Positions 8,517 to 19,412 of a DNA stretch of 24,287 nt are shown here, piece by piece. The stretch spans positions 1 to 24,287 of the forward strand of contig JAVLRN010000051.1 of the NCBI GenBank assembly GCA_032821775.1. The letters run 5' to 3'. The notes beneath the pieces were generated by a model. The model worked only from the letters and a program-made list of their open reading frames with translations. It did not search any database and was not told the DNA's origin. How positions within the stretch are numbered: position 1 is the first letter of the stretch; each line of letters begins with the position of its first letter. Both the position numbers and the translations under genes were made by a program. Origin of the DNA: Sanguinoderma infundibulare (Eukaryota; Basidiomycota; Agaricomycetes; Polyporales; Polyporaceae).

Positions 8517-10086
8517 GGTGCTTTCTCGCCGGCGGCCTCGAAACCGCGATCAAATCGCGCATTTCCCCACTGCGCCCACCGGCAGCCGTAGCCCTCGCGA
8601 TCGTTGCGGCCAGTGTCAAGGGCCATCGTACGATGCTCGATTTCTTTGCGCACGGAGCCCTGCAGGGAGAGACAGAGTGGATGTCAATGGTTTGCCCGCC
8701 CGACGAAAAACATTCGCGCCCACTCGTACCGCTTCGTTTCGACAAATCATCGTGCGCGCGCGACTCAGCTGGCTCGTCCGAAGTCACCTCGGGCACTGGA
8801 CAGCCATACGAGACCAAATTCCCGGAATCGAGAAATTCCGTCCGGTCCGGCAGAGAGGCGACCGCGCATTCCAAGCGTATTTCCAAATCGCGTCAACGAG
8901 CAGGCGAACGGTCTGGGATGACGCTGCGGTGCCTAGAAATCATCGCGTAATGATTCGAGGGCGGGCGGAGAATCGCGAGAGGCGGTAGGGGTTGTCATTG
9001 ATCGTCTTTGCGTGCTCGCCCGAGCCAAGCTCCCGGATGTTTCTGCACCGCTGTTCTGTCGCCGCGATATCATTCGTGCGTCGTTGGAGGGTCTCTTCTT
9101 CTGCCTGGAGGGTCGGATTGGATGAGGGTTTGAATGGGTAAGATGAGGAGACGCACCCTGAGATCCACGCCAGCACTCCCTAATGCATCATTCAGAGTCG
9201 CAACATCCGTCGTGTCCACCCCAGACTGTGGCTGCTACTATTTGTTGCACGGTCCCTGTAGGGTTTTGAAAGTCACGTTAAACATCCAAGATGACCGCCG
9301 AGGGCAGAGGAGGGGCAGGAGAGCAGATGCGCCACCTGGGCCCGCCAACCGACGAAAACCGCCAAGACACCATTTTCAAAAAGTCGTCTGGGGACAGTAC
9401 AGACGCTTCACAAGCGTTGTATGCGATCCCCCGAGCCCGTAGAAACGGTCCGCTCGGCCATCCGACAAGAGCCGAGGGCGGGAGACGGCGCGCATTTTCG
9501 GCCGCCATGAAACCGCACTGAAAACGCGATTTTTTCAACCTCTTGGGATCGCTGTGTAAACTGCATCGTAGGTCAAGAAACGTGTTCGACACGATAATAG
9601 ACATGATTTCTGGGTGAATAGACACGTACAACGTAAGTTAGGACAAAGATTGCGGGTCCAGACCTTCAATATTCCACCTCGCCCGCTCACAAACGGCCGT
9701 ATCCACGCCGAAAGGTGCATCCTAGCTCCGCGAACATCTCTCAAAGCGATTACAATCGACGCCCGGCCCGTGCGAGGCAGAATTCGAAAAGTCGAAAATC
9801 GTCGTGCTAGGGTCCGCCTCCTTGGGCAGCACACTCGAAACGGCTTCGACGGCCGCAACGACGAGTGCAGGTGGTGCGGAAGTGTCCCGGAATCCTCGCA
9901 AGCCAGTTCGGCACGCGTGAATAGCCAGCGTTCGGGAGATATGACACATTTTCTGGGGGCAGCGGCCGAGCATCCGCCGCGACCGAGGCCAGAACTCGTC
10001 CCCGCCACGCCGACGGTTGGATGGCGTTCGTAGAGAACGTAGGCCGTTCTGTGATCGCCGTTTGAGGGCGAGGCGATGGTCCAATT
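8517..10086. other. Long stretch with nothing firmly recognised
   Basis: Open frames on both strands lack family resemblance. A minus-strand patch near 9100-8990 (LQAEEETLQRRTNDIAATEQ, followed by CRNIRELGSG) has coiled-coil character and could be an upstream exon remnant of the E2-like pseudogene on the same strand, but no splice sites join them convincingly. No terminal repeats, transposase or reverse transcriptase motifs were seen. Confidence 0.35.
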
Positions 10087-10137
10087 GAGGACAAAAGTCG
10101 TGGCTTCGGTTTCGTCAACTTCGAGAACCACGACGAG
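10087..10137 (+). pseudogene. Isolated RRM RNP1 patch, poly(A)-binding-protein-like
   Basis: These 17 codons read E-D-K-S then RGFGFVNFENHDE. This fits the RNP1 octamer consensus (K/R-G-F/Y-G/A-F/Y-V-x-F/Y) together with the F-E-N-H-D/E continuation characteristic of RRMs in Pab1/PABP. Nothing recognisable as the preceding strand, the RNP2 hexamer or the following helix is found in the same frame on either side. It is a fragment of an RRM exon, or less likely a chance match. A functional RRM is about 80 residues, so this piece cannot bind RNA as a domain. Confidence 0.45.
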
Positions 10138-10726
10138 GGTCGGCGAGGGCGGGCGAGAGACAGGGCTGGGCTACCGGCAGCCACGTCCGTGCAGTCTGAT
10201 CTGTAATTATTCATGCGGTGCATGTGAGAGTAGGCGTGTGTTTGGGATAGGCGGGACTGTGAAATGAAGGGCGCTCGCTTGGGGGAGGCGAGACGGGACG
10301 CCGGGGACGCGAGCGTGATGACGGCCGGGCCTCGGAAACAGGCCTGGGAGATGGCACGACGGCGAGGGCGAGTCCGCGGTCTGCGCACGGACTCTGATAG
10401 AGGGTATAAAGGCTGTAAAGAAAGGGGGAGGACGGCATGAGCCTCGCTCATTGCGCCCCGCCATCTTCCTCCTCCCTGTACTCGCCTCGTCTTTGTTCAC
10501 CGTGTATGTACTCACCTCACATGTGTTCTCCCCGTTACTGACTGCGTCTTTGTCCTCCACATGCTCATCTCGCGGCGGCCTGGTGTTCCTGGGTGGCGTC
10601 TGTGGTGGCGACTGTCGTCGTCGATGTCCGAACGGGCGGGTGGACGGCGGAGACCGAAGGTGAGCATTTTCATGACGTAGGCGTGGCGCGGCGCTGACGG
10701 TCCGTCTGGCATATCGTGCGTGTCGT
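10138..10726. promoter_or_regulatory. Intergenic stretch with a TATA-like box but no gene behind it
   Basis: GTATAAAG at 10404-10411 looks like a TATA box on the plus strand, but the first ATG after it (10436) opens a frame of only about 34 codons. A plus-strand frame near 10451 with a signal-peptide-like hydrophobic stretch begins with TTG, so it is not a supported eukaryotic start. The element may be a promoter relic. The rest shows nothing. Confidence 0.25.
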
Positions 10727-11701
10727 TTAGGAAACAAGAGGCAACGGCTCGACGGTGTCGATCTTGCGGCAAGGGCCAGCGTAGCCGTCCAAGTACATGT
10801 GATCGCGATGACGCGCGAGCATCTGAACAGGCGCGTAGAACTCGAGCGTCGTCCGGTAGAACATACGGCTGTGTTGCGCGGCAATCTTGTCATATTTAAC
10901 TGTACATGTAGCGTGAGAGGTTTAGCAGGCAGTAGGCCTCACAGCATGGACTGGTGTTCGTGCGTACGTTGAAGGGCCGGCTGGAGGTCCAGCCATGTCT
11001 TGATAACGTCCGTAATGATCACGTCAATCCCCCGTCTAACCGCCCACACAACGCGGTCAACCCCACCCGCATCGGACAAACGGCAACAAGTGACGTACCT
11101 GGACCATGTGCTCCGGGTGGTGCTAAGCGTCAATACAAAAGAGGGATGCGGACATTGATCCATGCAATCGCGGGGTGAGTGCTGGACGAGGAAGATGAGG
11201 GGAAACCCTGGATGAAGATCAGCGATTAGTGTTGGTAGGACGGGGACGGATGTACAGCCGTCTTGGGCTGCGTTGACGGCACGACAGAGGTCGACATCTG
11301 CCCAGAGCGCGTGGTCAGAGAGGGAAAGGGTGAGGAGGATGGCGAGATCTGGGTCACTGGGGCCGTGGTCGGTGGACTTGTCTTTGCCTTTCTCTCTGCG
11401 TATCACGTTGTGCAGGTTTGGGGAGGGCTCTGGGCTCGGAGTAGGGTCGGAGCACGGCAGGATTGTGTCACCGAACGTCGGAGGAACTGTTGGGAGTGTC
11501 GTTGGACTGGGGAGAGACGCTGACGTTAAGATCTGGTGCGATGCGAGAAGAGCGGTCGGGGGGCGTAGGCGGGACATGTGGAGAACAGGTAGACGAGGTA
11601 GACGGTGTTGCAGGAGTGTCGCGAGGAGAACGAGGGAAAGCGGCGGAAAACGAAGGAGAGCGGGAGGGGGACAGCTGTGGTTGAGCAGGGGAGCTAGACA
11701 T
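10727..11701 (-). CDS. Probable multi-exon gene or remnant, function unknown (copy 1)
   Basis: Minus-strand exons inferred: an upstream exon ending at 11256, then 11207-11099, 11035-10968 and 10899-10727. The introns are 11255-11208 (48 bases), 11098-11036 (63) and 10967-10900 (68), all GT-AG, and the frame stays open through every join to a TAA at 10729-10727. The last exon reads KYDKIAAQHSRMFYRTTLEF, then YAPVQMLARHRDHMYLDGY and CRKID. Upstream is LTLSLSDHALWADVDLCRAV followed, across the first intron, by NAAQDG-WFPLIFLV. The N-terminal part is Ser/Pro-rich: an ATG at 11701 opens a 77-codon frame that does not join the downstream frame by any clean intron I can see. So the 5' end is unresolved and a frameshift there is possible. 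I do not recognise the family. The D-G-x-x-P-L-x-x-L pattern vaguely recalls La-motif proteins. It would be transcribed divergently from the P450 of the next unit. Confidence 0.45.
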
Positions 11702-11707
11702 TGGCAG

Positions 11708-11725
11708 GCGAGCGAGCGAGCGAGA
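11708..11725. repeat. (GCGA)n microsatellite
   Basis: GCGAGCGAGCGAGCGAGA gives four copies of a tetranucleotide just upstream of the possible start of the minus-strand gene, in what would be its leader or proximal promoter. The copy in unit 2 has the same length, notable because microsatellites usually change length quickly. Confidence 0.85.
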
Positions 11726-12835
11726 TAAGTTACGAGAGAGGTGGACGCTTGCATTGGGCTACGGATACCGAGGGACCAGGAACTGGAAGTGCAGTCGGAG
11801 CAGATGGAGCAGCTGATGCCGGCGGGGTGTGCTTCGCCTTCAGCTCGATCTTCCTGGGGACGAAAGCGAACATGGGCGAGAGGCCAAGGATGGACTAGCA
11901 AGCACGGAGTGTTCGCAGACGCGTGTGTCACGACCGCGTGCCTGCTGTCACACAGACTGCACGCGTCCCGATTGGCTTGGGAGCTGTCAGATCGGGAGAT
12001 CGGTGGGAAGGCTGTCGTGCGCGCGGGGGCTGGTTGCTCGCGCGTCGTATCTGATCTGGCCTCTGACTCTCAGTCTGACCTGGACGTCGACGTCGTGACC
12101 GTGCTCGAGCGCGAACATGACCGGCATTCGTCCTCCGGGCGGCCATGTTATCTCCCTGCGCCCTCTTCTTCTTCCGCGAGTCTCTCCCAGGCTCATCCTA
12201 GGCGTCGGCTTCTCCTCCTTCTGCTAGCTCGACGCGTGCTCAATCGGCCACTCCCTTCTATATCACTCCCGCCACTACCCCAGTCCCCGGAGGATTGCGT
12301 CCTCGCTTGCGGCGACACACGTCCAAGGCCAAGCCCCAGCTCGTCTCTCTCCTCGACGATCGCTTCTTGTGTCACACTGGGGCCTCGGAAAAGGATGCGC
12401 AAGTGCTGCTCGGAGCGAGGAGTCGAGTGACAGCATCGACGAGGCGCGAAAGAGGTAAGGCGCATCTTGCATCGGTCGATCTGCTTCCCATTCCCCGAGC
12501 GTGCCAGTCGCGACGCCCACCTCGCGTTTCTCTCTTGCGTCCTTCGCCTGCCGCCCGCTCCCTCCGTGGCACTCGAATTTTATTCCTCCTCCAAACGCCC
12601 CACCCCACCGCCTCTCCTCGTGCCCCGTTAAATGCTGCCCTCCGATGCACCCCCGCTCTCCTCGCTCGAGCCCCCCTCGACCTCCCCGCGCCCATCGCTC
12701 TTCTCCGACCTCCTCCCGTCTTTTGCCCGCCGTTTAACTTCGAGCTGACCACACACTGTCGGCACAGCTTTTCATTTGCTGCATCCCCGCGTCGCCTCCG
12801 CGCACCTCGGCAAACACAGATTAACACAGATTAAC
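11726..12835. promoter_or_regulatory. Complete divergent spacer across the unit 1/unit 2 junction
   Basis: This is the uninterrupted version of the spacer between the minus-strand gene (possible start at 11701) and the second P450 start (12836), about 1.1 kb. It contains the ACGCGT hexamers (11919-11924, 11961-11966, 12232-12237), the 12-base palindrome (12083-12094) and the pyrimidine-rich region before the P450. A 229-codon plus frame spanning the junction is low-complexity and not considered real. Nothing marks 11916/11917 as a join: no target-site duplication or microhomology can be recognised, as expected for a phase-arbitrary boundary. Confidence 0.4.
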
Positions 12836-15108
12836 ATGTCCGAAGCCGACTCATGGCAGCTCTTCGCTGCTTTCGCCGCGGTTCTCGTCCTCACCTCCTT
12901 CGTCCTCCGACGCTCTAATCCCGTACGTCCTCGTCCTCACTTGGCCACTTTCCGTCCTAACGTCGACCGGTTTTGCCTATCTCAGTTGCATTCCATACCG
13001 ACCATAGGGCCCTCTGCGCCCCTTCTCTCGTACCTCGGCGCGTTCCGCTTTGTCGGCGGCGACACGGAGCGCATGTTGCGAGAGGGGTACAAGAAGGTGC
13101 GCGCACGCCCCTCATACTCGTCTCCTTGTCCCTTCGTTGACAGGAAATATGCCCGACGCCACAGTTCTACGGGTCCATCTTCAAGATTTCGATGCTCGAC
13201 GGCTGGCTCGTCGTCGTCACCGGCCCGAAACTTATCGACGAGCTCCGTCGAAGCCCGGATGACGAGCTCTCCTCGATGGAGGGCGCCACTCAGGTACGCC
13301 TCACCCCCTTTCACAACATATCCTCTCCACTACGGCTTGAACGCCGTCCAAGGACGCGTGCCTATGCCTTGGCTCTGTTCTGATCCACTTTGCTTACTTG
13401 CGCCCATATAGCTACTCCAACTCAGACACACTATCGGCCCGGGCATAGACGACCAGTTTCATGTCGCCGTCGTTCGCGACAAACTCACTCGGAATCTCGC
13501 AGCCGTGTTCCCCGACGTTCTCGACGAAGTCCAGGCCGCGTTTCAGGAGTACGTGCCTGCCGAAGAGGATGGTACGTATTTCAGAGGCGCACAGAGGCGC
13601 ACCCGCCCATGCGTTCGTGGGAGAAAAGGCTTGCCTTGGCTGACAGTCTTGCCCCGCTGGGGTCCTGTTGCCAGAATGGGTCGCGATCACGGCTTGGCCG
13701 GTCGTGCAGAAGATTATTGCGAGGGCGAGCAACCGCGTTATCGTAGGCCTACCGCGGTGTGAGTATCCAACGTTTGGCTGCTGGTAGTGCGCATCGCAGC
13801 GATTGTTGACCCGTCGTCGTGAACAGGTCGTGACCAGAAATATCTGGACGTCATGATCAACTTCACAAACGATGTATTCCTGTCCTCCGTGATCATTAAT
13901 TTCTTTCCGGACTTCCTTAAACCGTACGTAGACGCATTTCTCCGATCTCAAATACCTTCCTAACTTCATCTACCCTTCTCTAGATTAATTGCAAAAGCGA
14001 TACCCATGGTGTCAAAGAACAAAAACACCCTCATGCCGATGGTCGTTCCGTTGCTGCAGGAGCGACAGCGGATGCTCGACGAGCATGGCCCAGATTGGGA
14101 CGACAAGCCGCGTGACATGCTTCAGTGGCTGCTTGAAGAGGCACACGCGAAGGGCACTCTGTTCGACACTGTCGTCGAGAAAGTGCTATTGGTCAACTTT
14201 GGCGCGATCCACACGTCTAGCGGGGTGCGTGTTCTGTCCCGAACTTCCCCGTTCTGTTTTGATGTCCGGGGCTGACGCTCGATGCACAGGCTTTCACTCA
14301 TGCGCTGTATAACCTCGCCGCGTATACCCAGTACATTCAACCGTTGCGAGAAGAAGTCGAGAGCATCGTTGCCGAGGACGGCTGGAGCAAGGTGTCGATC
14401 GGGAAGATGCGCAAACTCGACAGCTTCCTCAAGGAGTCGATGCGTCTCGCTGACGGATCTCTCAGTAAGTCCAGTATCATTGCACACCCGGTGATTGCTC
14501 TTTACGCGCCACCATCACCTGCGCACCGTATATCGCACTCGAGGCTGGCAGGATCATCTGCTTCTCGCGCCAGATGCTGACAATCCCGTCGCACTAATGT
14601 ACAGTGAACCTGTTCCGCAAGGCGATGAAGGACGTGACGCTCTCGGACGGGACGCGGATCCCAAAGGGCACGCTGGTGGCCGCGGCGGCGATCACCGCGC
14701 ACTCGGACGACACGCGCTACACGGACCCGGCGGTATTCGACCCGTTCCGGTTCGCGCGCATGCGCGAGGGCGGCGGGCTCGAGGAGGCGACGAAGCACCA
14801 GCTCGTGAACACGTCCGTGGACTTTATCACGTTCGGAGGGGGGAAGCACGCTTGGTCAGTTATCCTTTACTTGGCCATCGTGGCTTCTTGGGTGGGGAAG
14901 GCTGACGGAGGGTTGATTGGTGGCGGGTCTGTAAAGCCCGGGCAGGTTCTTCGCAGCGAACGAGCTGAAGACGATGATGGCGCACCTCGTGCTCAACTAC
15001 GACGTCAAGTTCGCCGAGGAGGGCAAACGCCCGGCAAACGTCCGCTTTGGGGCCGCGGACCTGCCGTCGCACACGGCGCAGGTGCTGTTCCGCAAGCGGC
15101 AGTCGTGA
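12836..15108 (+). CDS. Cytochrome P450 monooxygenase, intact, 10 exons, 501 aa (copy 2)
   Basis: Exons by the same model: 12836-12922, 12986-13096, 13165-13293, 13412-13571, 13675-13758, 13827-13923, 13984-14224, 14290-14464, 14605-14854 and 14937-15108. The predicted 501-residue protein is the same as copy 1, with anchor 9-26, I-helix FGAIHTSS 295-302, ESMR 352-355 and heme Cys445. Introns are also identical, including the long introns 3 (118 bases) and 8 (140 bases). Unlike copy 1, its complete upstream region is in the window. Both copies should be equally functional. No subfunctional change is visible, so if both exist in the cell the immediate consequence is dosage. Confidence 0.92.
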
Positions 15109-15704
15109 GGCGTCGTCGATGCCACAGCTTTCGATGTGATCGTGAGGTTGGGAGTTGACCTTGTGGACGATGGACGGCCGAACAAGTTGTGTACAGTATA
15201 CATCCGTGTGGCGCCGCGCATTGGTCGCTTTTGCGCCCTTGTGGCTCTACTATATTTTTGTCGTCGTGAAAGATGGCGAGCACAGGCTCCCGCAATGTCC
15301 TGATGCACATCGACTCACTCCGTCTCCGAAACCACACTTTGCGTCTCGCTCGTTGTGCTCTCGCCGATTGTCCTCTCTTGTTGATGCCACCGAACACGAA
15401 GGCGAAGAGACGAAATGCGGGAACGACACGGTCTTGCAGCGGTGTGCAGCCCTGGTACAGGAAGAAGAACTTGCGTCTTCTGTACTTGCCCATGTTCCCG
15501 ACGTGTATCGGGATCGAAATGACGAGCGGGTGGCTTCGTCTCATGGTCGGTCGCACAGTGAGCGTCTTGGCTGATTGAAGCGGCGGAGGCGAGGGTGGCA
15601 AGCTCGGGGCGCGGGTGCATGTGCGTAACCAGCGGATCAGTATATATGTTTCGCGGCTGATATCTGTGCTGAAATCTCCCGGATCGATCATTTGCCTTAG
15701 TACT
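15109..15704. other. 3' flank of P450 copy 2, no supported gene
   Basis: Same content as the 3' flank of copy 1: a TATATTTTTG stretch and an antisense open frame that overlaps the last P450 exon and is not called. Confidence 0.4.
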
Positions 15705-15930
15705 CTCAGAGGGGGCTGTATTGGGGATGCACTCTCGGAGGGGAGTGTATTGGAGACAGGGGGCTGTATTGGCTCAGAGGGGGCTGTATTGGGGATGCAC
15801 TCTCGGAGGGGAGTGTATTGGAGACAGGGGGCTGTATTGGCTCAGAGGGGGCTGTATTGGGGATGCACTCTCGGAGGGGAGTGTATTGGAGACAGGGGGC
15901 TGTATTGGCTCAGAGGGGGCTGTATTGGGG
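15705..15930. repeat. 68-base minisatellite in unit 2
   Basis: Units start at 15705, 15773, 15841 and 15909 (partial). The number of copies and every base match the array in unit 1. Minisatellites commonly change copy number between duplicates, so equality supports a very young duplication, a circular template or an artefact. Confidence 0.97.
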
Positions 15931-16186
15931 ACAGACACATTTACCTTTGTACTCTCGGAGAGAGGGACTTTCGGAGGGGACTGTATTTGCATAGAAGGCG
16001 CGGTGGATTGGACTTGTAGAAGCTGTCTGGGGGAGGAGAGTCGGTTACTCACAAAGGGGGGTAGGTTTGAGCAGCGGGGACTGTGTTGGAGTAGAAGGGG
16101 CGAGTTTGGAGTGGGGGTTGGAGGAGAGAGTCGCAGTATTGGGCACTTCGTAGTGGAGGACAGGACATTCAGATTGAGAGAGTAAT
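15931..16186. repeat. Decayed minisatellite tail in unit 2
   Basis: Imperfect relatives of the minisatellite blocks, identical to the tail in unit 1. No gene is seen here, and none in the following stretch up to 16555. Confidence 0.6.
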
Positions 16187-16555
16187 ATTCTAAAGACATA
16201 CGCAAGACAATACACAAGTACAGAGCACGATATATGACCGAAACGAAGCAAACGAGCCTGCCGCGGACGCAGAAACACGTCCAAGTCCACGGGCGCCTAT
16301 CTCTATGCACAAGCGAGAGGCGAGATTCCGTGCACAGCTCTCCTTCCACCGCCACTACTGTGGCCATCTCCCCGTCTCTCGCCGCCGGCTGTGAACTTGG
16401 ATGTTCAGTACTTGATTTGACTCGGGACTCACTGTTTCCGGGAACTTGTCACCACCTGGTCTTCGCGCGGAACTCGTCAGACACTTGCCCTGGAGCTGAC
16501 AGCTGTCTGGACTCACCTAGTAAACCTGCAACTACGTACTCGCTGAGCTTTCAGC

Positions 16556-17006
16556 CTAGACTGTGCCTCGACATTCGAGTATACCAACGACGCCAAGGAA
16601 GATCTCGTCATCCCGGATGCGTTCGTAGAGACTGTGTTCGTCCAGACCTACTGCGGAGTTAGTCATACTCAGGTGATGTACCATGAAACATGGATGCACG
16701 TATGGTGAGTTCTTTGTCTCTGGAGCCGCGTGAGCATGACATGTTGTTGGAGGAGTGTGTAGAATGAGCTCACCGTATCCGAGCCCGCTGATGCCATTGC
16801 AATTCGGACGGATAAGTGAGCGGAAAAGGGCGAGGCCGAATCCGGCGCAACCTACGGACGTACGTCGAAGCGGCGACATATTGGCACATCTTCACGCGCG
16901 TCCGCTGTCTGCGCCTCTTCTGCCCCCACATTTTCGAGACCGGTATCGACATCGACAGCGGCCGGAGCTGGCTCACGCTCCGGCTCAGCGTCGGTAGCGG
17001 CGGGAG
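16556..17006 (-). pseudogene. PP4R3-like broken fragment (copy 2)
   Basis: Second copy of the fragment. The best-preserved exon runs 16650-16573 and the TAG stop is at 16558-16556; the intron acceptor side begins at 16651. The same lesions are present as in unit 1, so the gene was already broken before the units separated. Confidence 0.5.
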
Positions 17007-17450
17007 TGCAAACACGGGCGACAGCGGTGGAGGCTCGCGGTCGCGTTCGCGGCTGGTTGACGTGTTCGGTTCCATCGTGTGCAACGGTGGTAGCGGGGTA
17101 GCCACGGGCGGGGGGACACCGTCCACCTGTATCCGTAGTCGATATCTGGTGACACCGGTTGTGTGTTGCCACGGCGCTTGTCTGGTGGCATCGAAGCAAC
17201 CGCAGCTTGCGACAGAAAGTTGTATGCGGGCGAGGCGGTCACTTGGTAGGGAGAGGTCAACGGGAGGGACCCATGGAGGATGCGGAGCGGCGGCGGTGTC
17301 CTGGCAGTGGGCGGGAGTTCCGAACGGGCGCGTGGGTCTTGACGATGACAATGCAGGCGGATTGCTTAGAGCAGGCGAGAATATGCTCTCGGACGCAGCT
17401 TGACGGGACACGTACCGAGTTCCGAGCGTATTACTGCTGTAAGACCAAAG

Positions 17451-17660
17451 TTAGGCGTGCGAGAAGACAGGGACAAAGGGGGAGGTGCACGCACCAAACG
17501 GAGCACCCGATGCCTTCTCTATGCACCCGCACGCACTCTTGAGCATCTTGTCCATCACGGGGTGGTCACAGTACGCAGGGTCCAATCCAACGATGGTCTC
17601 CGATGCGTCCTCCTTGGCCATCCAAACCCCGTGCGGACGCTGGGGATATGCCTCAACCAC
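17451..17660 (-). pseudogene. Possible coding remnant, unassigned (copy 2)
   Basis: Second copy of the short minus-strand frame with a D-P-A-Y-C-D-H-P motif. A resemblance to the C-terminal part of GMC oxidoreductases is only suggestive, and chance is possible. The stretch from 17007 to 17450 before it shows no gene. Confidence 0.2.
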
Positions 17661-17753
17661 AACCCCGGCGGCAGTGCCGAACGTCCACCCTTACCCCCAG
17701 CCAGCAACACGAACGCAAAAGCGGGCCCGAGCTCGTACGCGCCACCCACACGG

Positions 17754-18136
17754 CCCATCATCGTCGACCCGTCGTGGACCCCTAGCCCGGAGCCGAACGC
17801 GGACGAGTACACGTGCAGCGCGGGCCCGGTCTGGCGCGACTGGGACGGCATGGGCAGGCTGCCGTTGCAGGGCCAGGCGCGCTCTTCGGACGGCGCGCAG
17901 GCGGTGGAGATCCTGAGACAGACGACGCACGCCGGCCAGGCGTTCACGCTCTATTGCGGCGGGGAGGACACCGGTGTGGACGAGGACGAGGAGCGGCCCG
18001 AGACAGTTCGAGCCGTCGCTCTTCCCTGACTTTTTGTCTGCTTCCCAGCTGCCCTCGTTCTCGGGGGCGCAGGGTGAGGGTGCGAGGAAGACGAATGGGT
18101 GGGGGGCGATTGAGCATGTGCGCGCGCGCCTGCAAA
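17754..18136 (+). pseudogene. Coding-like region of unknown family with frameshift (copy 2)
   Basis: Second copy of the G/C-ending coding-like stretch; the frame change falls near 18003. Identical to unit 1. No family is recognised. The following 18137-19412 holds nothing I can identify. Confidence 0.35.
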
Positions 18137-19412
18137 GGAGAGAGGCCTCGCCGGTGCGGACGAGATCGGCGAGGATGATGGAGTCGTCTGCATCCGTCGG
18201 CTGCGGCTGCTACCCCAGAGAAGCCATGCTGGACCGGCAGCGGGGGATGAGAGACGGGCGGGGATTGTGCTCCGAATGTCGTCGGTAGACCTGAGGCATG
18301 TGTTGTGAGGGTAAGGGTAAGTGGCAACTCGAGTGCCTGGTAGGTCATGAGCGGTCGTGGTGTTGTCAGGAAGAGCAATATAGCGGGAGCAGAGGGGGTG
18401 ATGGCCAGAGCGGGAGAGAGCTGGGTGGAAGGAGAGCTAGGAGAAGGAGGAGGGAGGAGGGAGGGGACGGCATCAAGTGCTAGAAGCAAATGCAAAGCAT
18501 CAATACACGCTCGGATGATGACAGGATGTCACGCACGAATTATGAGACGGTCCGAGCACTCCCTCCCACATATCATCTGGGTCTCGAACCCCACCAATTT
18601 ACGCATGCCGCGGATCTAAAACGTCATCCCATCCGAGTAAGCAACAACTGCGGACGACGGCCCAGCAGCGCCGAGTCCGGCGGTCTCCCATTCAACATAT
18701 GATCCAGAGCATCGGGCCCGCCCACACCATACACAACTGTAAACATCACTCACCCCGCTGTTCCACCCGTGTCCAATTTCGCTTACTGTTCCGTGTTCCG
18801 GGAGTCGGTAACTTTGCCCTGATCTCCAAGCGCAATCTTGATGTCATATTGCGCCTGGACACTTGGGCGGGGCCCCGGAATTTTCAGCCGTCCGCTGTGT
18901 GTGTGGAAGCGATGGCCTGGGCTTGCTGGGAGTCTTCAGCATCGAAGCCAGCCATGATCCAATTTGGAGCCGCGTTTGAATCGCGAGGTGACCTGCGTGC
19001 GACCGTCCAGACCGCCTGTCCTCTCGAGGACCGCATCATTGACTATACAAGGTTAGAGCTTCTCAATGATTGCATATGTCGCAGGTGTTCGATACTTGCC
19101 CGGGCCACATACAGACGATGAGAACAGGAGGCTGAAAAGACTACTACCAGTTTCTCTCGGGGGCGCATCCCCGACGTGGTAAGTATGCCATCTGTGCGGC
19201 TCCCTGGAACCAAATTGTCAGCTAACATCATCAAACGACCGCGGGGAGCGGAGAAACAAGTGGGACATCTTTGCGGGGGCCGAGAAGTTCCACGAGGTTG
19301 CAAGGAGTGTCGTACGACACTGCACGAAGCACCCGGACGTTTCTGGTCGGCCGGCCTGCTGCCGTGCAATTATTAGCGCGTCCCGAACGTTCCCCTGGGC
19401 CTAGTTTTGCAC

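Larger units (their letters stand above)
1..11916. repeat. Unit 1 of an 11,916-base head-to-tail tandem repeat
   Basis: The sequence beginning AGACGCGTGTGTCACGACCG at base 1 recurs exactly at 11917 and again at 23833, giving a period of 11,916 bases. All landmarks checked (P450 start, all splice sites, minisatellite, pseudogene stop codons, window end) recur at exactly +11,916 with no difference noticed. The unit carries one intact P450, one uncertain gene on the other strand, a minisatellite and several broken gene fragments. The true unit boundary cannot be placed, because a perfect tandem repeat has no visible junction and the window holds no unique flank. Base 1 is therefore only a convenient origin. 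Confidence 0.97.

Noticed and set aside
10451..10663. Signal-peptide-like plus frame after a TATA-like box
   Set aside because: The frame starts at TTG, which is not a credible nuclear start. The real ATG upstream is in another frame that ends after about 34 codons.
10939..11931. 330-codon minus-strand open frame taken as a single protein
   Set aside because: It begins at GTG and contains two or three good introns that happen to be multiples of three. The spliced model is more credible.
11741..12430. 229-codon plus-strand frame across the unit junction
   Set aside because: It is Arg/Ser/Pro-rich low-complexity sequence in a spacer between divergent genes, with no family resemblance.
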